Source of the DNA: a virus
DNA: 42,048 nt
IMG/VR virus record: IMGVR_UViG_3300009002_000011
Location: 1 to 42,048 of that record
Reading direction: 5' to 3' (one strand)
Position 1 is the first letter of the stretch; every line of letters starts with the position of its first letter. Under the pieces are notes generated by a model. The model searched no databases and was not told the origin of the DNA. It was given only the letters and a program-made list of their open reading frames with translations. Below are positions 1-9,155 of the stretch, piece after piece. The position numbers were made by a program, and so were the translations under genes.

Positions 1-3000
1 ATTCATATAAACTTAAGCAAAGCAAAAAGAACTACAGCAGCTCACGAGGCTTTCCACGCATTATTACTTAATGCAGTTAAGAACAATGATGCAGCAGCTA
101 AGAGGTTGGCAGATAAGTTTATGGTAGCTATTCGTAAAGTAGCTAGTGGTAAATTGTTGGCTGAGTTAGATGCACACGCAGCGAAGTACAAAGATACAAG
201 TCTTCAAACAGAAGAGCAGGTTGCTGAACTTATTGGTATACTGTCGGCTAACTACGGTCAGATGAGTAAACCATCTAAGAATAAAGTTATTGCATTCTTG
301 AGAGCATTAGGTAAGTCGTTGGGCATTCCTAGAATGGAAGAGCTAACAAAAAGCGAAGAGGATGTTGTTGACTTGCTTAATACATTGTCAAGCAGGTTGG
401 CTGCGGGGATTGAACTACAAGCCGAAGATGTTTCTTTATTGGAGGAACTAGACAACGGAACTAACCCTATAGGTACACCAACAGAAATAGTTCTGCCAAA
501 AACTAGAGAAAGTAGATTGGAGTTTAAGGATAGCTATGAGAACTCATTAGTTACTCCTGAAAAACAATTTGATATAACATCATTAATAAAAGATATTGTA
601 GCCAAGAAACAAAAGGTTTGGTTTTGGGTAGCTGACCAATTGGGTATTAATGAAACCATTGATGGTGGTCCTAGTTTTGCTCATCAAGTAGAAGGAGATA
701 TTTGGGCAAGTAGTGTTAGTACTAAAACTATAGAAAAGAACTCTAAGGAAGCTGATTACTTATTTATAATAAGTGGTTCTCCTGAAGTTAGTAAGCTTTT
801 TAATAAAAAAGTTTATGATGTAATGACATCTAAATTAGGTGACTTTAATACTTTTAAAAAGAAAGCATTAGAAGCAAAACCTATAAAGGTAATTAAAGAT
901 ACTTTAAACGAATACAACTCATGGGAAGAGCTGAAAGATACTACAGATAGAAAGCCTTTCTTAATAGCGTTGAATAAGTCTAAGAACACCCCGAACACTG
1001 CATTTACAAAGTTTGTAAACTCTATTGATGGGTATACAGATATAGATGCATTAAGAGATGGGTTTTATAGAGAGAATGATTTCAAGCAAAATGATATTAT
1101 GTTGGTGCTAAAACCAACAGGAGCTAGACAAGGTTCTAATCATTCAACTTATAACAATACAGTAGAAGGAGAAGTTATAGGTGTTCCGGACAGAAAAATA
1201 GATGCTCTTCAGCTTATGCCAAAAGAGATGAGAGAGAAGTATGAAGGCAAGAGAGCAATGGCTTCTCAGGCAATAGCCCCTTATGGTTCAGGTAAAAAAG
1301 TCATCAGCCCTGAAGCGGGTGCTGAGTTCGACAAACTTACAACTGAAGAAAAGTCTAAGGCTAGACAGCAGTTGATAGGAGAGAACGCTCTTATGCAACA
1401 AGGGGTTAGAGTAAACTACACACTAGCTAAAGAGATGACTAGACAAGGCAAGAGCCCTTTAGTTATAAAAAGAGCTACAGGATGGGAACTTGGTAAAGAT
1501 AATATGTGGAAGTACGAAACTGAAGACACTAAACTAGTGGATTCGTTTTGGAAGAAAACACCTTTTACTTTTGACAAGACTTTAGATAATGCAATTAAAG
1601 GTGCTTCATACTCATTAAAAGATATTGTAAAGACTGACATAGTTAAGCAGTACCCTAAGATAGGTGAGGCAAAACTATACGTGACCAATACATTTAAAGA
1701 TGGCTTTAATGAATTGATGACAAAAGGTTCGTTAGGATTCTATGACGCTGAGAACAATCAAATTGTTATAAACTCTGATATCTTTAAAGGAGACAAAACA
1801 AAAGCTATTCAGAAGTTTGAAAGTGTTTTGAACCACGAGCTTCAACACGCTATACAATTTATAGAAGGTTTTACCGTAGGTAGTAACAAAGATATTAGTA
1901 TGCAGCAAGCGTTGAATCTTATTGACGCTCTTACTATAGAGTACAAGCAAAATGGTAAAGAAGAAATATTTAACGATATCTCTGAATTAAGAAGTCTTGT
2001 TAAGGCTTTAGAAGAGCTAGACAATGGTGACACGCAAGCCTACTTAAGAATAGGTGGTGAGGTTGAGTCTAGAAATGTTCAGAAAAGAATGGAGATGACA
2101 GACAAGCAAAAAAGAGAAAGCTTGTTGGAGTCAACAGAAGACGTTAGACCTGAAGATATTATATATGTATTTGACGACTACCAAAGAACTAGATTCACTC
2201 CTAAGAAAGCAAAAACTAGACAGCAACTAGACACCTATCCAATGGAAACAGAAGGACAGTGGTATGGTGAAGGTGACTTTAAAGCTAGAGGCGGTGTACT
2301 TACTATGATGTCTCCTCAAGATTTCTTGAGCAAAGCCAAGAATCTAGAGATAGATGAAGAGACAAGAGAGAATGTAGATGATTTGAAGAAGCACATTCAA
2401 GATGGTAAAAAATTAGACCCTCTAACTTTGTACTCTTTAGACGCTACTGATGTACGTAATAGTGATGGTAGACATAGAGCAATTGCATCTCAAGAACTTG
2501 GCATACAAGAAGTTCCTGTAGTTGATTACACGCAGGTAAAAACTAGAAACCAATTAGAAACAGTAGAATACATAAACGAAGCTAGGGATAATAACTTTAC
2601 TGATGCCGCTATTAAAGATTTCTTGGTTAGAAGAAAAGGTATGTCGGCTACAGAGGTAGATGAGTTATTAGCTATGAAAGTAGACAAGCTTACTACCCTA
2701 CCTAAGAGTTTTGGTAACGTAAAAGGTGGTGCAAAAGTTGGTCTTAGATTATTCGAAAGAGTAAAACAGTTTCAGAAAAAAGAAACAGCTAGAAACAAAA
2801 AAAGAAAGAACCCTATTAGTCAAGCACAGATAATGGACAAGACTATTGAGTTCTTAGAAGCACAGCCTGAGTATAAGAAAGAGGCTGAGGCTTACGTAGA
2901 AAAAGGAGTTACTAAGTACAAAAAAGGTTTATCTGTTCAGCAAGCAAAAATGCAGTCTGAGTTACAGAAGAGCACAGGGCAGAGACCTACGCAAAATATG

Positions 3001-6000
3001 GGTCAGAAGCTACGTGCTGCACGTTTACTTGTTAGACAATCTCTTAGAGCTAAGAAGAACTTACAAGCTCTTAAACGTGAGCTTAGAAACTTTATGAGAA
3101 AGGCTTTGCCTAAAGATTTGTATACCAAGTCTGAGACAATGAAGCTGATTAATAAAATTACTATAGCAGATGAGAACAATATAGAGAACTTGATGGATGA
3201 GATTATAGAGTTTGCAGCATCTAAAAATGTAGCTGCTCTTAAGAATCAAATTAATTCATTCTTGAAAGGTAAGTACACAGACCTACAAGGTAACAGAGTC
3301 AAAGGGTATAAGATTGATGTAGCTACAAAAGAAGCTATTGATAGAATCAAAAAATTTATACTCCCGGAAACAGCAACATCTGAAGAGATACTATCAGCTA
3401 ATGAAAAGCTATTGACTCAGTACAATAAGTTAGATGCAGACCCTGAGCAAACCTCAGAGATAGTAGAGCAGATGACTGAGTTGATGATAGCTATGAACAT
3501 AAACAACAGCTACTTAATGGAAGACACCAATATTGATAAGGTGGCTGCGTTAGATGCTGTGTCTCAGTTCATATCAGATTTAGTTACAGAAGGTAAGACT
3601 AGGTTAAAAGCAGAGATGGCTGCTCAGTCTGAAGAGTACAAGAGACAATTTGCTGAATTGTATGAGGATGTTACAGGGGATAAGGTTGATTTGAAAGACA
3701 GTTCTTGGATAGAAAAACTTAAGTCTAAGCAGAGAGTAAGAGGTCTTGAAACCAAAAGAAACAAAGTAGAAGGTAGATTAAAAAACCTTCAAAGAAAAAT
3801 GGCTAATGCAATAACATCTAACCTTATAAACACAGCAGAAGCTTTGGATGGATTGATGGATATGATATCCAAAATGCCGGGTGAAATGTTTGGAGGAAAG
3901 AGTCAAGAGTTAGTAACCGAGCGTATTGATGCGTCATCAAGAGTTTTTAAAGCTAGAAGAATGCTTATTGAGACTATGCTTAGAGAGACTATGCAAAAAT
4001 ACTACGGTAAAAATTGGAAAAAGAAATCTAGAGAGTTTAGAAAAACAAAGGTAACAGGTATCTACATAAATAAAAATGAGGTTCAAGAAGCTCAAGACGA
4101 GTACAACAAAAACAGAACCACAGAAAACAAACAGAAACTAGAGAAAGCTATACGAGAGAATGAGCTAATTCTTAGTCAAAACCAAATGTACTATTACTAT
4201 AATCAGTACAAAGACTCTGCTAACCATCCTGCATTTCAAAATATGTATGGTGTTAACTACGCTAGAGTTATGGAGGATATGACCAATGCTCTTGAGCCGG
4301 AGGTAAAAGAGTTTGCAGATTGGCAAGTTGAGGTTTTATTCCCTGCATTGTACAACCATTATAATGCTACATATAGAAAAATATATCGAACCAATATGCC
4401 TCAGCATGAAAACTATGCGGGTAAGATTTACAGGGAAGGTGTTATAACTGAACCAATGGATTTGATTTCAGGTGTTGGAGCTCCTTTTAATAACACTGTA
4501 GGTGCTGCATCTACAAAAGTTAGAGAGGAAACAAATGCCAAAATTGCGGAGACAGATGGTAGTGATGCTTTGTTTACTTATCTATATGATATGGAATACT
4601 TTGCAGCATACGCTGAAGCTGTTAGAGATATAAATAAATTGTTTACTAATGAGTATATAAAGAAGGCTATTGAAGATGTTCACGGTAAGTACACTATGAG
4701 CTTGATAACAACAGCTATTCAAAAACTAGCAAACAAGGGAACTAGAACAGGTCTTACAGCTAAGTGGATAAATGGTATGAACAATGTATTCATCACATCT
4801 AGATTAGGTCTTAACCCTGTAGTAATGATTAAGCAGTTGACTTCATTTGTGACATACGCAAATGATATTGGATTTGCTAATTGGGCTAAGTATGCGTTTA
4901 CAAATATGAGCGAGCTTAAGAAACTATACAAAGAGGTTAGAGACAATTCTGTATATATGCAAGACAGAAAGTTCGATGGTATTATGAGAGCTATTGAAAG
5001 TTATGCAGATTCTACTGAACTTAAAAGTTTCTTACCTAATGAGACTAAAGACTTTATGAATAACTTCTTGCTATTCACAACTAAGTTTGGAGACAGGGCA
5101 GCGATATATCTTGGAGGTCTTCCTAACTACAGCTACTATAAAGCTGAGTTTAAAAAGAAGAATCCAAATGCAACAGAGCAGGAGGCTATTGACCATGCGG
5201 TTATTAAGTTTGAAAGAGATACCAAGAGAACACAGCAGTCAGGAGACTTGCAGGATAAGGATTTATTCCAAACCTCAGACCCTATAAGCAGAGCTTTGAA
5301 TATGTTCCTTACAACACCTAAGCAATACTTAAGAAAAGAGATACAATCTAGTAGGTCTTTATGGAGAAAGCTAAAGGCTTGGGATAAGTCAGCAGGAAAA
5401 GGAACTGTTACTCAGAACATTAGAACAATGTTTACCTATCACATTATGATGCCTGTATTTTTTCAGTGGATAGCAATGGGATTACCGGGAGCTCTTAGAG
5501 ATTGGAGAGATGATGAGGAAGAAGATTTGTTAAGAGCTGCAATCATTGGTAACTTGAACGCATTCTTTATATTAGGAGAGATGGTGAATATGGCAGGAGA
5601 CTTTTTCACAGCAAAGCCTTGGGCGGGAGGCATAAAAACTGCAGGTATATTAAATCAATCACGATTAATAACAGAGTCTGCTGTAAGGGCATCTAAAATA
5701 AAAGACCCTGAAAAAGCTGCAGCGGCTTGGAGAAAGTTCCAATTAGAATTGGTTAGTATGACAGGATTGCCCGCATCCAACGTAAATAAAATGTCAGGAA
5801 ATATTCAGAAGCTTGTTGAAGGTGGTCTTGACCCCGGAGAAGCTATACTTAGAATATTGAATTTCTCTGAGTATCAAATAAAAGGAATGAAGAAAAAGAA
5901 GCCTAGTAAGAAAGAAATGAAACTTACTAAGAAGGAGATGAAGAAATACTTTCCCGAACTCTATGATGAAATGGAAGACCTTAGAGACCTAGAGTATGAA

Positions 6001-6078
6001 GAGGAGATGAAGGAACTCAAAGCACAGCAGAGAGAAGAAAGAGAAAGAATGTTAGAAGAAATGTATAACGATTATTAA
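1..6078 (+). CDS. Giant polyvalent virion protein, 5'-truncated by window
   Basis: The reading frame is open from base 1, so the start lies outside the window; at least 2025 codons are visible. Seen: an HExxH zinc-protease-type motif (HEAFH, bases 43-57), a second one (HELQH, 1834-1848) in a context like that of phage polyvalent-protein peptidase-like domains, and a ParB-like segment with DGRHR at 2464-2478. Long helical, Lys/Glu-rich stretches follow (about 2750-4200), then a region with hydrophobic helices (4780-5650) and a highly charged tail. Known: such multi-domain giant phage proteins are often packaged and injected with DNA. Inferred: an internal or ejected virion protein with protease and DNA-interacting modules. 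It ends 7 nt before the next gene on the same strand. The exact domain family names cannot be fixed by eye. Confidence 0.85.
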   Translation: MHINLSKAKRTTAAHEAFHALLLNAVKNNDAAAKRLADKFMVAIRKVASGKLLAELDAHAAKYKDTSLQTEEQVAELIGILSANYGQMSKPSKNKVIAFLRALGKSLGIPRMEELTKSEEDVVDLLNTLSSRLAAGIELQAEDVSLLEELDNGTNPIGTPTEIVLPKTRESRLEFKDSYENSLVTPEKQFDITSLIKDIVAKKQKVWFWVADQLGINETIDGGPSFAHQVEGDIWASSVSTKTIEKNSKEADYLFIISGSPEVSKLFNKKVYDVMTSKLGDFNTFKKKALEAKPIKVIKDTLNEYNSWEELKDTTDRKPFLIALNKSKNTPNTAFTKFVNSIDGYTDIDALRDGFYRENDFKQNDIMLVLKPTGARQGSNHSTYNNTVEGEVIGVPDRKIDALQLMPKEMREKYEGKRAMASQAIAPYGSGKKVISPEAGAEFDKLTTEEKSKARQQLIGENALMQQGVRVNYTLAKEMTRQGKSPLVIKRATGWELGKDNMWKYETEDTKLVDSFWKKTPFTFDKTLDNAIKGASYSLKDIVKTDIVKQYPKIGEAKLYVTNTFKDGFNELMTKGSLGFYDAENNQIVINSDIFKGDKTKAIQKFESVLNHELQHAIQFIEGFTVGSNKDISMQQALNLIDALTIEYKQNGKEEIFNDISELRSLVKALEELDNGDTQAYLRIGGEVESRNVQKRMEMTDKQKRESLLESTEDVRPEDIIYVFDDYQRTRFTPKKAKTRQQLDTYPMETEGQWYGEGDFKARGGVLTMMSPQDFLSKAKNLEIDEETRENVDDLKKHIQDGKKLDPLTLYSLDATDVRNSDGRHRAIASQELGIQEVPVVDYTQVKTRNQLETVEYINEARDNNFTDAAIKDFLVRRKGMSATEVDELLAMKVDKLTTLPKSFGNVKGGAKVGLRLFERVKQFQKKETARNKKRKNPISQAQIMDKTIEFLEAQPEYKKEAEAYVEKGVTKYKKGLSVQQAKMQSELQKSTGQRPTQNMGQKLRAARLLVRQSLRAKKNLQALKRELRNFMRKALPKDLYTKSETMKLINKITIADENNIENLMDEIIEFAASKNVAALKNQINSFLKGKYTDLQGNRVKGYKIDVATKEAIDRIKKFILPETATSEEILSANEKLLTQYNKLDADPEQTSEIVEQMTELMIAMNINNSYLMEDTNIDKVAALDAVSQFISDLVTEGKTRLKAEMAAQSEEYKRQFAELYEDVTGDKVDLKDSSWIEKLKSKQRVRGLETKRNKVEGRLKNLQRKMANAITSNLINTAEALDGLMDMISKMPGEMFGGKSQELVTERIDASSRVFKARRMLIETMLRETMQKYYGKNWKKKSREFRKTKVTGIYINKNEVQEAQDEYNKNRTTENKQKLEKAIRENELILSQNQMYYYYNQYKDSANHPAFQNMYGVNYARVMEDMTNALEPEVKEFADWQVEVLFPALYNHYNATYRKIYRTNMPQHENYAGKIYREGVITEPMDLISGVGAPFNNTVGAASTKVREETNAKIAETDGSDALFTYLYDMEYFAAYAEAVRDINKLFTNEYIKKAIEDVHGKYTMSLITTAIQKLANKGTRTGLTAKWINGMNNVFITSRLGLNPVVMIKQLTSFVTYANDIGFANWAKYAFTNMSELKKLYKEVRDNSVYMQDRKFDGIMRAIESYADSTELKSFLPNETKDFMNNFLLFTTKFGDRAAIYLGGLPNYSYYKAEFKKKNPNATEQEAIDHAVIKFERDTKRTQQSGDLQDKDLFQTSDPISRALNMFLTTPKQYLRKEIQSSRSLWRKLKAWDKSAGKGTVTQNIRTMFTYHIMMPVFFQWIAMGLPGALRDWRDDEEEDLLRAAIIGNLNAFFILGEMVNMAGDFFTAKPWAGGIKTAGILNQSRLITESAVRASKIKDPEKAAAAWRKFQLELVSMTGLPASNVNKMSGNIQKLVEGGLDPGEAILRILNFSEYQIKGMKKKKPSKKEMKLTKKEMKKYFPELYDEMEDLRDLEYEEEMKELKAQQREERERMLEEMYNDY

Positions 6079-6085
6079 TATAGGT

Positions 6086-6253
6086 ATGCCATTTAAAAGC
6101 GAAGCACAAAGAAGATATATGCACAAGAACCTCCCGGAGATAGCAGCTCGATGGGAGGCTGAGTATGGTAGTAGCGATTTACCTAAGAGGATAAAACCTA
6201 AGACAAAACTTCAAGAGAAAAGAAGGAGAAGACGAAAGGGTAGAAGATACTAG
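6086..6253 (+). CDS. Small basic phage protein (MPFKSEAQRRYM family)
   Basis: 55 codons. It starts MPFKSEAQRRYMHKNLPEIA, an N-terminus common to small phage proteins of unknown function that sit near structural genes. The C-terminal third is almost all Arg and Lys, ending in RRRRRKGRRY, which suggests nucleic-acid or capsid-interior binding. It follows the giant virion protein by 7 nt, so the two are probably co-transcribed. The final G of its TAG stop is the first base of the 16-bp palindrome at 6253-6268, so translation ends exactly at the repeat. The gene converges on the minus-strand arm. Confidence 0.75.
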   Translation: MPFKSEAQRRYMHKNLPEIAARWEAEYGSSDLPKRIKPKTKLQEKRRRRRKGRRY

Positions 6254-6268
6254 TGTCTTCGAAGACAC
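6253..6268. repeat. 16-bp palindrome copy 1, convergent gene junction
   Basis: Exact GTGTCTTCGAAGACAC. It lies between two convergent genes: the plus gene's TAG uses its first base, and the minus gene's TAA (6274-6276) is 5 nt away. Either transcript could fold it into a 6-bp stem with a UCGA loop right after its stop codon. There is no T-run, so it is not a normal Rho-independent terminator. Confidence 0.9.
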
Positions 6269-6273
6269 AAAAA

Positions 6274-6429
6274 TTATTCGTATCTCATAGTAAGAAACAC
6301 CTGAAATATTCCTAAATATAAAACGTGGTCTACTTCATAGGCATCACCTACTGTAAACTCATAGTGTCTTACCCCTACAAGTAATCCTTTTACCATACCT
6401 ATACTTAATCCCCAATGTGTTAACTTCAT
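6274..6429 (-). CDS. Hypothetical 51-aa protein, last gene of minus arm
   Basis: Begins MKLTHWGLSIG and ends FLTMRYE. Its ATG overlaps the TGA of the upstream membrane-protein gene in an ATGA junction, the usual sign of translational coupling. It has mixed hydrophobic and charged composition and no motif that I recognise. It is the promoter-distal gene of a cluster that includes a holin-like protein, so a role near lysis is possible but unsupported. The palindrome 6253-6268 follows its stop. Confidence 0.6.
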   Translation of the reverse strand: MKLTHWGLSIGMVKGLLVGVRHYEFTVGDAYEVDHVLYLGIFQVFLTMRYE

Positions 6430-6671
6430 AATAATAAATGTACTAACCAAGCGATGAGCCCGTTTAAATTAAGAGCCACTAGATTCCATTGTTTTCTAGA
6501 ACTCGTTTGAACTATAACAAATACAAACCCTATAACATAAAGTACAGGGTCTATTCTCCATTGAGCAGCAATTAAAAATCCACTACCCATATAACCAACT
6601 CTTGATGCAAACTTTTGATATGATGTTAGCTTGTTGGTGTACCTAAGTTTTTTTAATATTTTATTTATCAT
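6426..6671 (-). CDS. Small membrane protein beside holin
   Basis: 81 codons from MINKILKKLRY. I chose the ATG at 6671 because it overlaps the TGA of the holin gene (ATGA); a longer GTG start at 6698 would overlap the holin gene by 31 nt. Two or three hydrophobic segments are visible (about residues 28-36, 42-55 and 68-81), with a Lys-rich N-terminus. No family is recognised. Its position between a holin-like gene and the end of the operon suggests a lysis or envelope accessory, which is inference. Confidence 0.7.
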   Translation of the reverse strand: MINKILKKLRYTNKLTSYQKFASRVGYMGSGFLIAAQWRIDPVLYVIGFVFVIVQTSSRKQWNLVALNLNGLIAWLVHLLL

Positions 6672-7057
6672 TTTGTAAGCCCTTGTTTTTTCTCCCACGT
6701 TCTCATTCCACCTAAACCTAACATACCAAATAGTATTGTAAACAACTCATCCATCTGCAAAGCAGGCAAGTCACTCCATTCAGGATGTGCGAAAATAATT
6801 AAGTCTCTTAGAATAAAATTATACAATAGAGCTACACCTATAACCCAACCAATAAAAGGTCTCCAACCCGCCACAAACATTGTTCTGTGACCTGCCTCAA
6901 CCTCGTTAATCTTTGTCTGTAATGCAACCAACCTTTCAGCAGTTTCAAGTTGCTTGTTTGGGTCTAACTCTTTTCCCTTGATAGCTTCACGAATGTCTTT
7001 CGCCAAGTCTCCAATGCCTTTTGTTCCTGTTCCTAATAACTTGCTTAACCAACTCAT
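6668..7057 (-). CDS. 3-TM phage holin (GTA/HP1-like holin family)
   Basis: 129 codons. An amphipathic N-terminal half (to about residue 60) is followed by the characteristic core of the 3-TM holin family: WRPFIGWVIG at about 66-75, a hydrophobic helix, an LRD loop, LPALQMDEL, then FGMLGLGGMRTWEK near the C-terminus. Known family role: a membrane pore that releases or triggers endolysin at the end of infection. It sits on the minus strand, whereas the only endolysin in view (32131-32538) is on the plus strand with its own small TM protein. This one could therefore have an accessory or earlier role. Confidence 0.85.
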   Translation of the reverse strand: MSWLSKLLGTGTKGIGDLAKDIREAIKGKELDPNKQLETAERLVALQTKINEVEAGHRTMFVAGWRPFIGWVIGVALLYNFILRDLIIFAHPEWSDLPALQMDELFTILFGMLGLGGMRTWEKKQGLTK

Positions 7058-7059
7058 TT

Positions 7060-7470
7060 TTAATATTTTAATTTTTTAAACTCTTTTGAATCATTAAAGT
7101 AAACCATAAGCTCTTGGTCATTGTGTGAACCCTCTCTAGGTTTTCGACCTCCCCACTTTATAGTTCCTTGTATATCTATTATCTTTCCATATATTATTCC
7201 ATCCTCACAAGCCCATATCACAACAGGATTCAACCTCTTAGAACTAAGCTTTACCAACTTGTACGCTGAGACAGGCAACGGAAAAGAGTCTTTAATCATC
7301 CTCTTTCTACCCTTCACCTCTACATAAGCTATTAGATTAGAGTCTTTATCAAAGACCTTAAAGTCTATGTCGTTAGGGTCTAGCTTTTTAAAGCTACCTC
7401 CAAATATATCTACAAAAAATCTAATAGCCTTATGCTCCCTATCTAAATCTTTTCTATTCTCAAACCTCAT
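7060..7470 (-). CDS. Probable PD-(D/E)XK-type nuclease, 136 aa
   Basis: I start it at MRFENRKDL (ATG at 7470). Extending upstream would add a hydrophobic stretch that lies over the zinc-ribbon gene in another frame. The pattern fits a small restriction-like nuclease: E12 in a first helix, D36 in DIDFKV, and E51-V-K53 in AYVEVKGR. Known: this fold includes phage resolvases and VRR-like or Vsr-like nucleases. It partners with no obvious methylase here. It overlaps the upstream gene by 11 nt and stops 2 nt before the holin gene start. The function beyond nuclease-like is not determined. Confidence 0.6.
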   Translation of the reverse strand: MRFENRKDLDREHKAIRFFVDIFGGSFKKLDPNDIDFKVFDKDSNLIAYVEVKGRKRMIKDSFPLPVSAYKLVKLSSKRLNPVVIWACEDGIIYGKIIDIQGTIKWGGRKPREGSHNDQELMVYFNDSKEFKKLKY

Positions 7471-7618
7471 TATTTGTATAAACCTCAACAGTCTTAACAG
7501 AGCAAGCAGGATTAACACAAGTGTTAACACTAACTATACCGCCTTCTTCCTGACCAAAGTCTTCAGAATCAAAATCTTGACCCCAAAGCAATTCTATACT
7601 ACACATAGGACAATTCAT
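7460..7618 (-). CDS. Zinc-ribbon mini-protein, 52 aa
   Basis: Begins MNCPMCSIELLWG. Two Cys pairs are visible: C3-x2-C6 near the start and C34-x4-C39 in TCVNPAC, as in small phage zinc ribbons. The middle is acidic (DSEDFGQEEGG). It lies in the stretch between the metallophosphoesterase gene and the nuclease-like gene, overlapping the latter by 11 nt in a different frame. Likely a metal-binding adaptor; partner unknown. Confidence 0.75.
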   Translation of the reverse strand: MNCPMCSIELLWGQDFDSEDFGQEEGGIVSVNTCVNPACSVKTVEVYTNNEV

Positions 7619-7634
7619 AATATATAATTTTAAT

Positions 7635-8720
7635 TTAAAAAAAATGAGTTAGCCTTGCTACTTGACCACTCTTCTTACTGTGTATAAATCCTTCAACAGC
7701 TTTAGGTGCTCCCGTGTAACCCTTTCTTGAGTGCCAACTATCAGCAGCAGAAGGGCTTCTCATATACTCAACTGTAACCCCTATAAAATCTTTTGCGTCT
7801 CTCCACTTGTGTTTTACTTTGTGGTGTAGATGATGTAAGTACCAATACCTGTGGCTTGTTGATGCCCAACGCTTAGGACATTCTTGAGCCATAAGCAAAG
7901 GAAGGCTATCTAGTTTTGCTCCATCACCGTGCTCGATTCCTATTAGATTTGTTCCGTACTTATAATACTTTCTATAAGAAACACTGATATCAAACCTAAT
8001 ATCTTCTGCTTTTCTGAACCAACTTTTTAATGTGTGTGCTAGGTGAAAACCTGATTGGTAGTCGTGGTTACTCATACTGTGAACCACATCAACAGGTGCA
8101 ACCTGTCTTAACATTTCAATACACTTTACATATAACTGAAGTGCAATTTCGTAATGCTCCCACCACTTGCCATCAGCGTCTTGTGGTGTACCCTTTGTAG
8201 TTGTATTGTATACATTATCTACGTGAAGAATATCGTTTCCGATACAGAATAAAATTTTATCTATCTCAAAACCACTTGCTTGTTTTAGCAAACCTCCGAC
8301 ACCTTCTATAACTCTATTGACAGCTATCTCGCAGTCATAATCCTCACCTGTCTCCTCGGAGTTTGCATACTTACCTATGTGTATGTCTGCAGGATTTATA
8401 ACTAATAAGTTCTTATTTTGCTTCTTCTTTATTTCAGGGAATGAGTATTCGGGAGCGTGGCTAGAAACCAATTCATTTATCCTACCAAACAAATCTTCGT
8501 GGTTTAATCCTATATCTTCTTTGGTTACAATAGAAAATCTATACTCACCGCTTGCACTTTGCCAATGCTTAACACTGACTACATCTTTCTTATCTATACC
8601 TCTTTCTTGTAAGTGTATATCTAATGAAGTGTTATCATTGACGTTCTCTAGATTAGAAGCTCTCTTTTCGTTTACTAAGTCAAACTCTTCGGGAGTTAAT
8701 CTTATTCTTTTATTAGCCAT
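7635..8720 (-). CDS. Calcineurin-like metallophosphoesterase
   Basis: 361 codons. Metal-binding motifs of the family appear in order: D112-I-H114, G161-N-D163, S-N218-H219-D220, H264-G-D, and a His-rich HHLHH segment at 296-300. About 100 N-terminal residues precede the catalytic domain and resemble a short DNA-binding or adaptor region (RLTPEEFDLV). Known: phage members are often annotated as DNA repair exonucleases or phosphodiesterases. It lies in the arm with helicase, primase and nuclease genes, so a role in phage DNA processing is the best inference; the substrate is not shown by sequence. Confidence 0.85.
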   Translation of the reverse strand: MANKRIRLTPEEFDLVNEKRASNLENVNDNTSLDIHLQERGIDKKDVVSVKHWQSASGEYRFSIVTKEDIGLNHEDLFGRINELVSSHAPEYSFPEIKKKQNKNLLVINPADIHIGKYANSEETGEDYDCEIAVNRVIEGVGGLLKQASGFEIDKILFCIGNDILHVDNVYNTTTKGTPQDADGKWWEHYEIALQLYVKCIEMLRQVAPVDVVHSMSNHDYQSGFHLAHTLKSWFRKAEDIRFDISVSYRKYYKYGTNLIGIEHGDGAKLDSLPLLMAQECPKRWASTSHRYWYLHHLHHKVKHKWRDAKDFIGVTVEYMRSPSAADSWHSRKGYTGAPKAVEGFIHSKKSGQVARLTHFF

Positions 8721-8725
8721 AATTT

Positions 8726-8908
8726 TTAAAGTTTATCATCAAAAGATTCTTGTATCTCTTCTATTTTATTAATCATATCCTTTAGATTCAAATCTAATTG
8801 AGCATAGTCTTCATCAATCATGTCCTCATATATAGAGTTAAGGCATGAGTGCAACTCATCCATCAAATGATTTACATAACTCAGCCTTTCTGTTTTAACT
8901 CTATACAT
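8726..8908 (-). CDS. Hypothetical helical acidic protein, 60 aa
   Basis: Start chosen at MYRVKTERLS (ATG at 8908), leaving a 10-nt gap after the upstream stop. A longer frame back to 8968 would overlap that gene by 50 nt. The protein is predicted to be helical and acidic, with heptad-like Leu/Ile spacing in the second half (LNLKDMINKIEEIQ). No family is recognised. It precedes the metallophosphoesterase by 5 nt and is likely co-translated. Confidence 0.6.
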   Translation of the reverse strand: MYRVKTERLSYVNHLMDELHSCLNSIYEDMIDEDYAQLDLNLKDMINKIEEIQESFDDKL

Positions 8909-8918
8909 ACTTCTACTA

Positions 8919-9155
8919 CTACTTACTATCCATTGCAAACAAAAGTGTCTTTCCTGTTTTTTCATCAATCTTTTTGATTGCTGAATATATTTTTCTAGAC
9001 TTTGCTTTTACATCTTGCTTTTCTTTTTTTGTTGAGTCAGTACCTAAGTTACAGTACATATCAGAATCTATTCTGTACAACTCATCTAGCTTTTGCTTTA
9101 GACTCCAAGAAGAGAATCCAATAATTTTATCTACGTCTTCAAATTTATAATCCAT
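8919..9155 (-). CDS. Hypothetical 78-aa protein
   Basis: Begins MDYKFEDVDKIIGFSS. Mostly charged and helical, with a Lys-rich centre (TKKEKQDVKAKSRK). Its first 11 nt overlap the end of the DnaA-like gene. No motif is recognised. The spacing and strand place it in the same transcript as the replication genes. Confidence 0.6.
   Translation of the reverse strand: MDYKFEDVDKIIGFSSWSLKQKLDELYRIDSDMYCNLGTDSTKKEKQDVKAKSRKIYSAIKKIDEKTGKTLLFAMDSK

Noticed and set aside
1416-2033. Several minus-strand open frames opposite the giant virion protein, and similar shadow frames elsewhere
   Set aside because: They lie wholly within well-supported genes on the other strand, have no leader or motif, and are explained by AT-rich coding bias.
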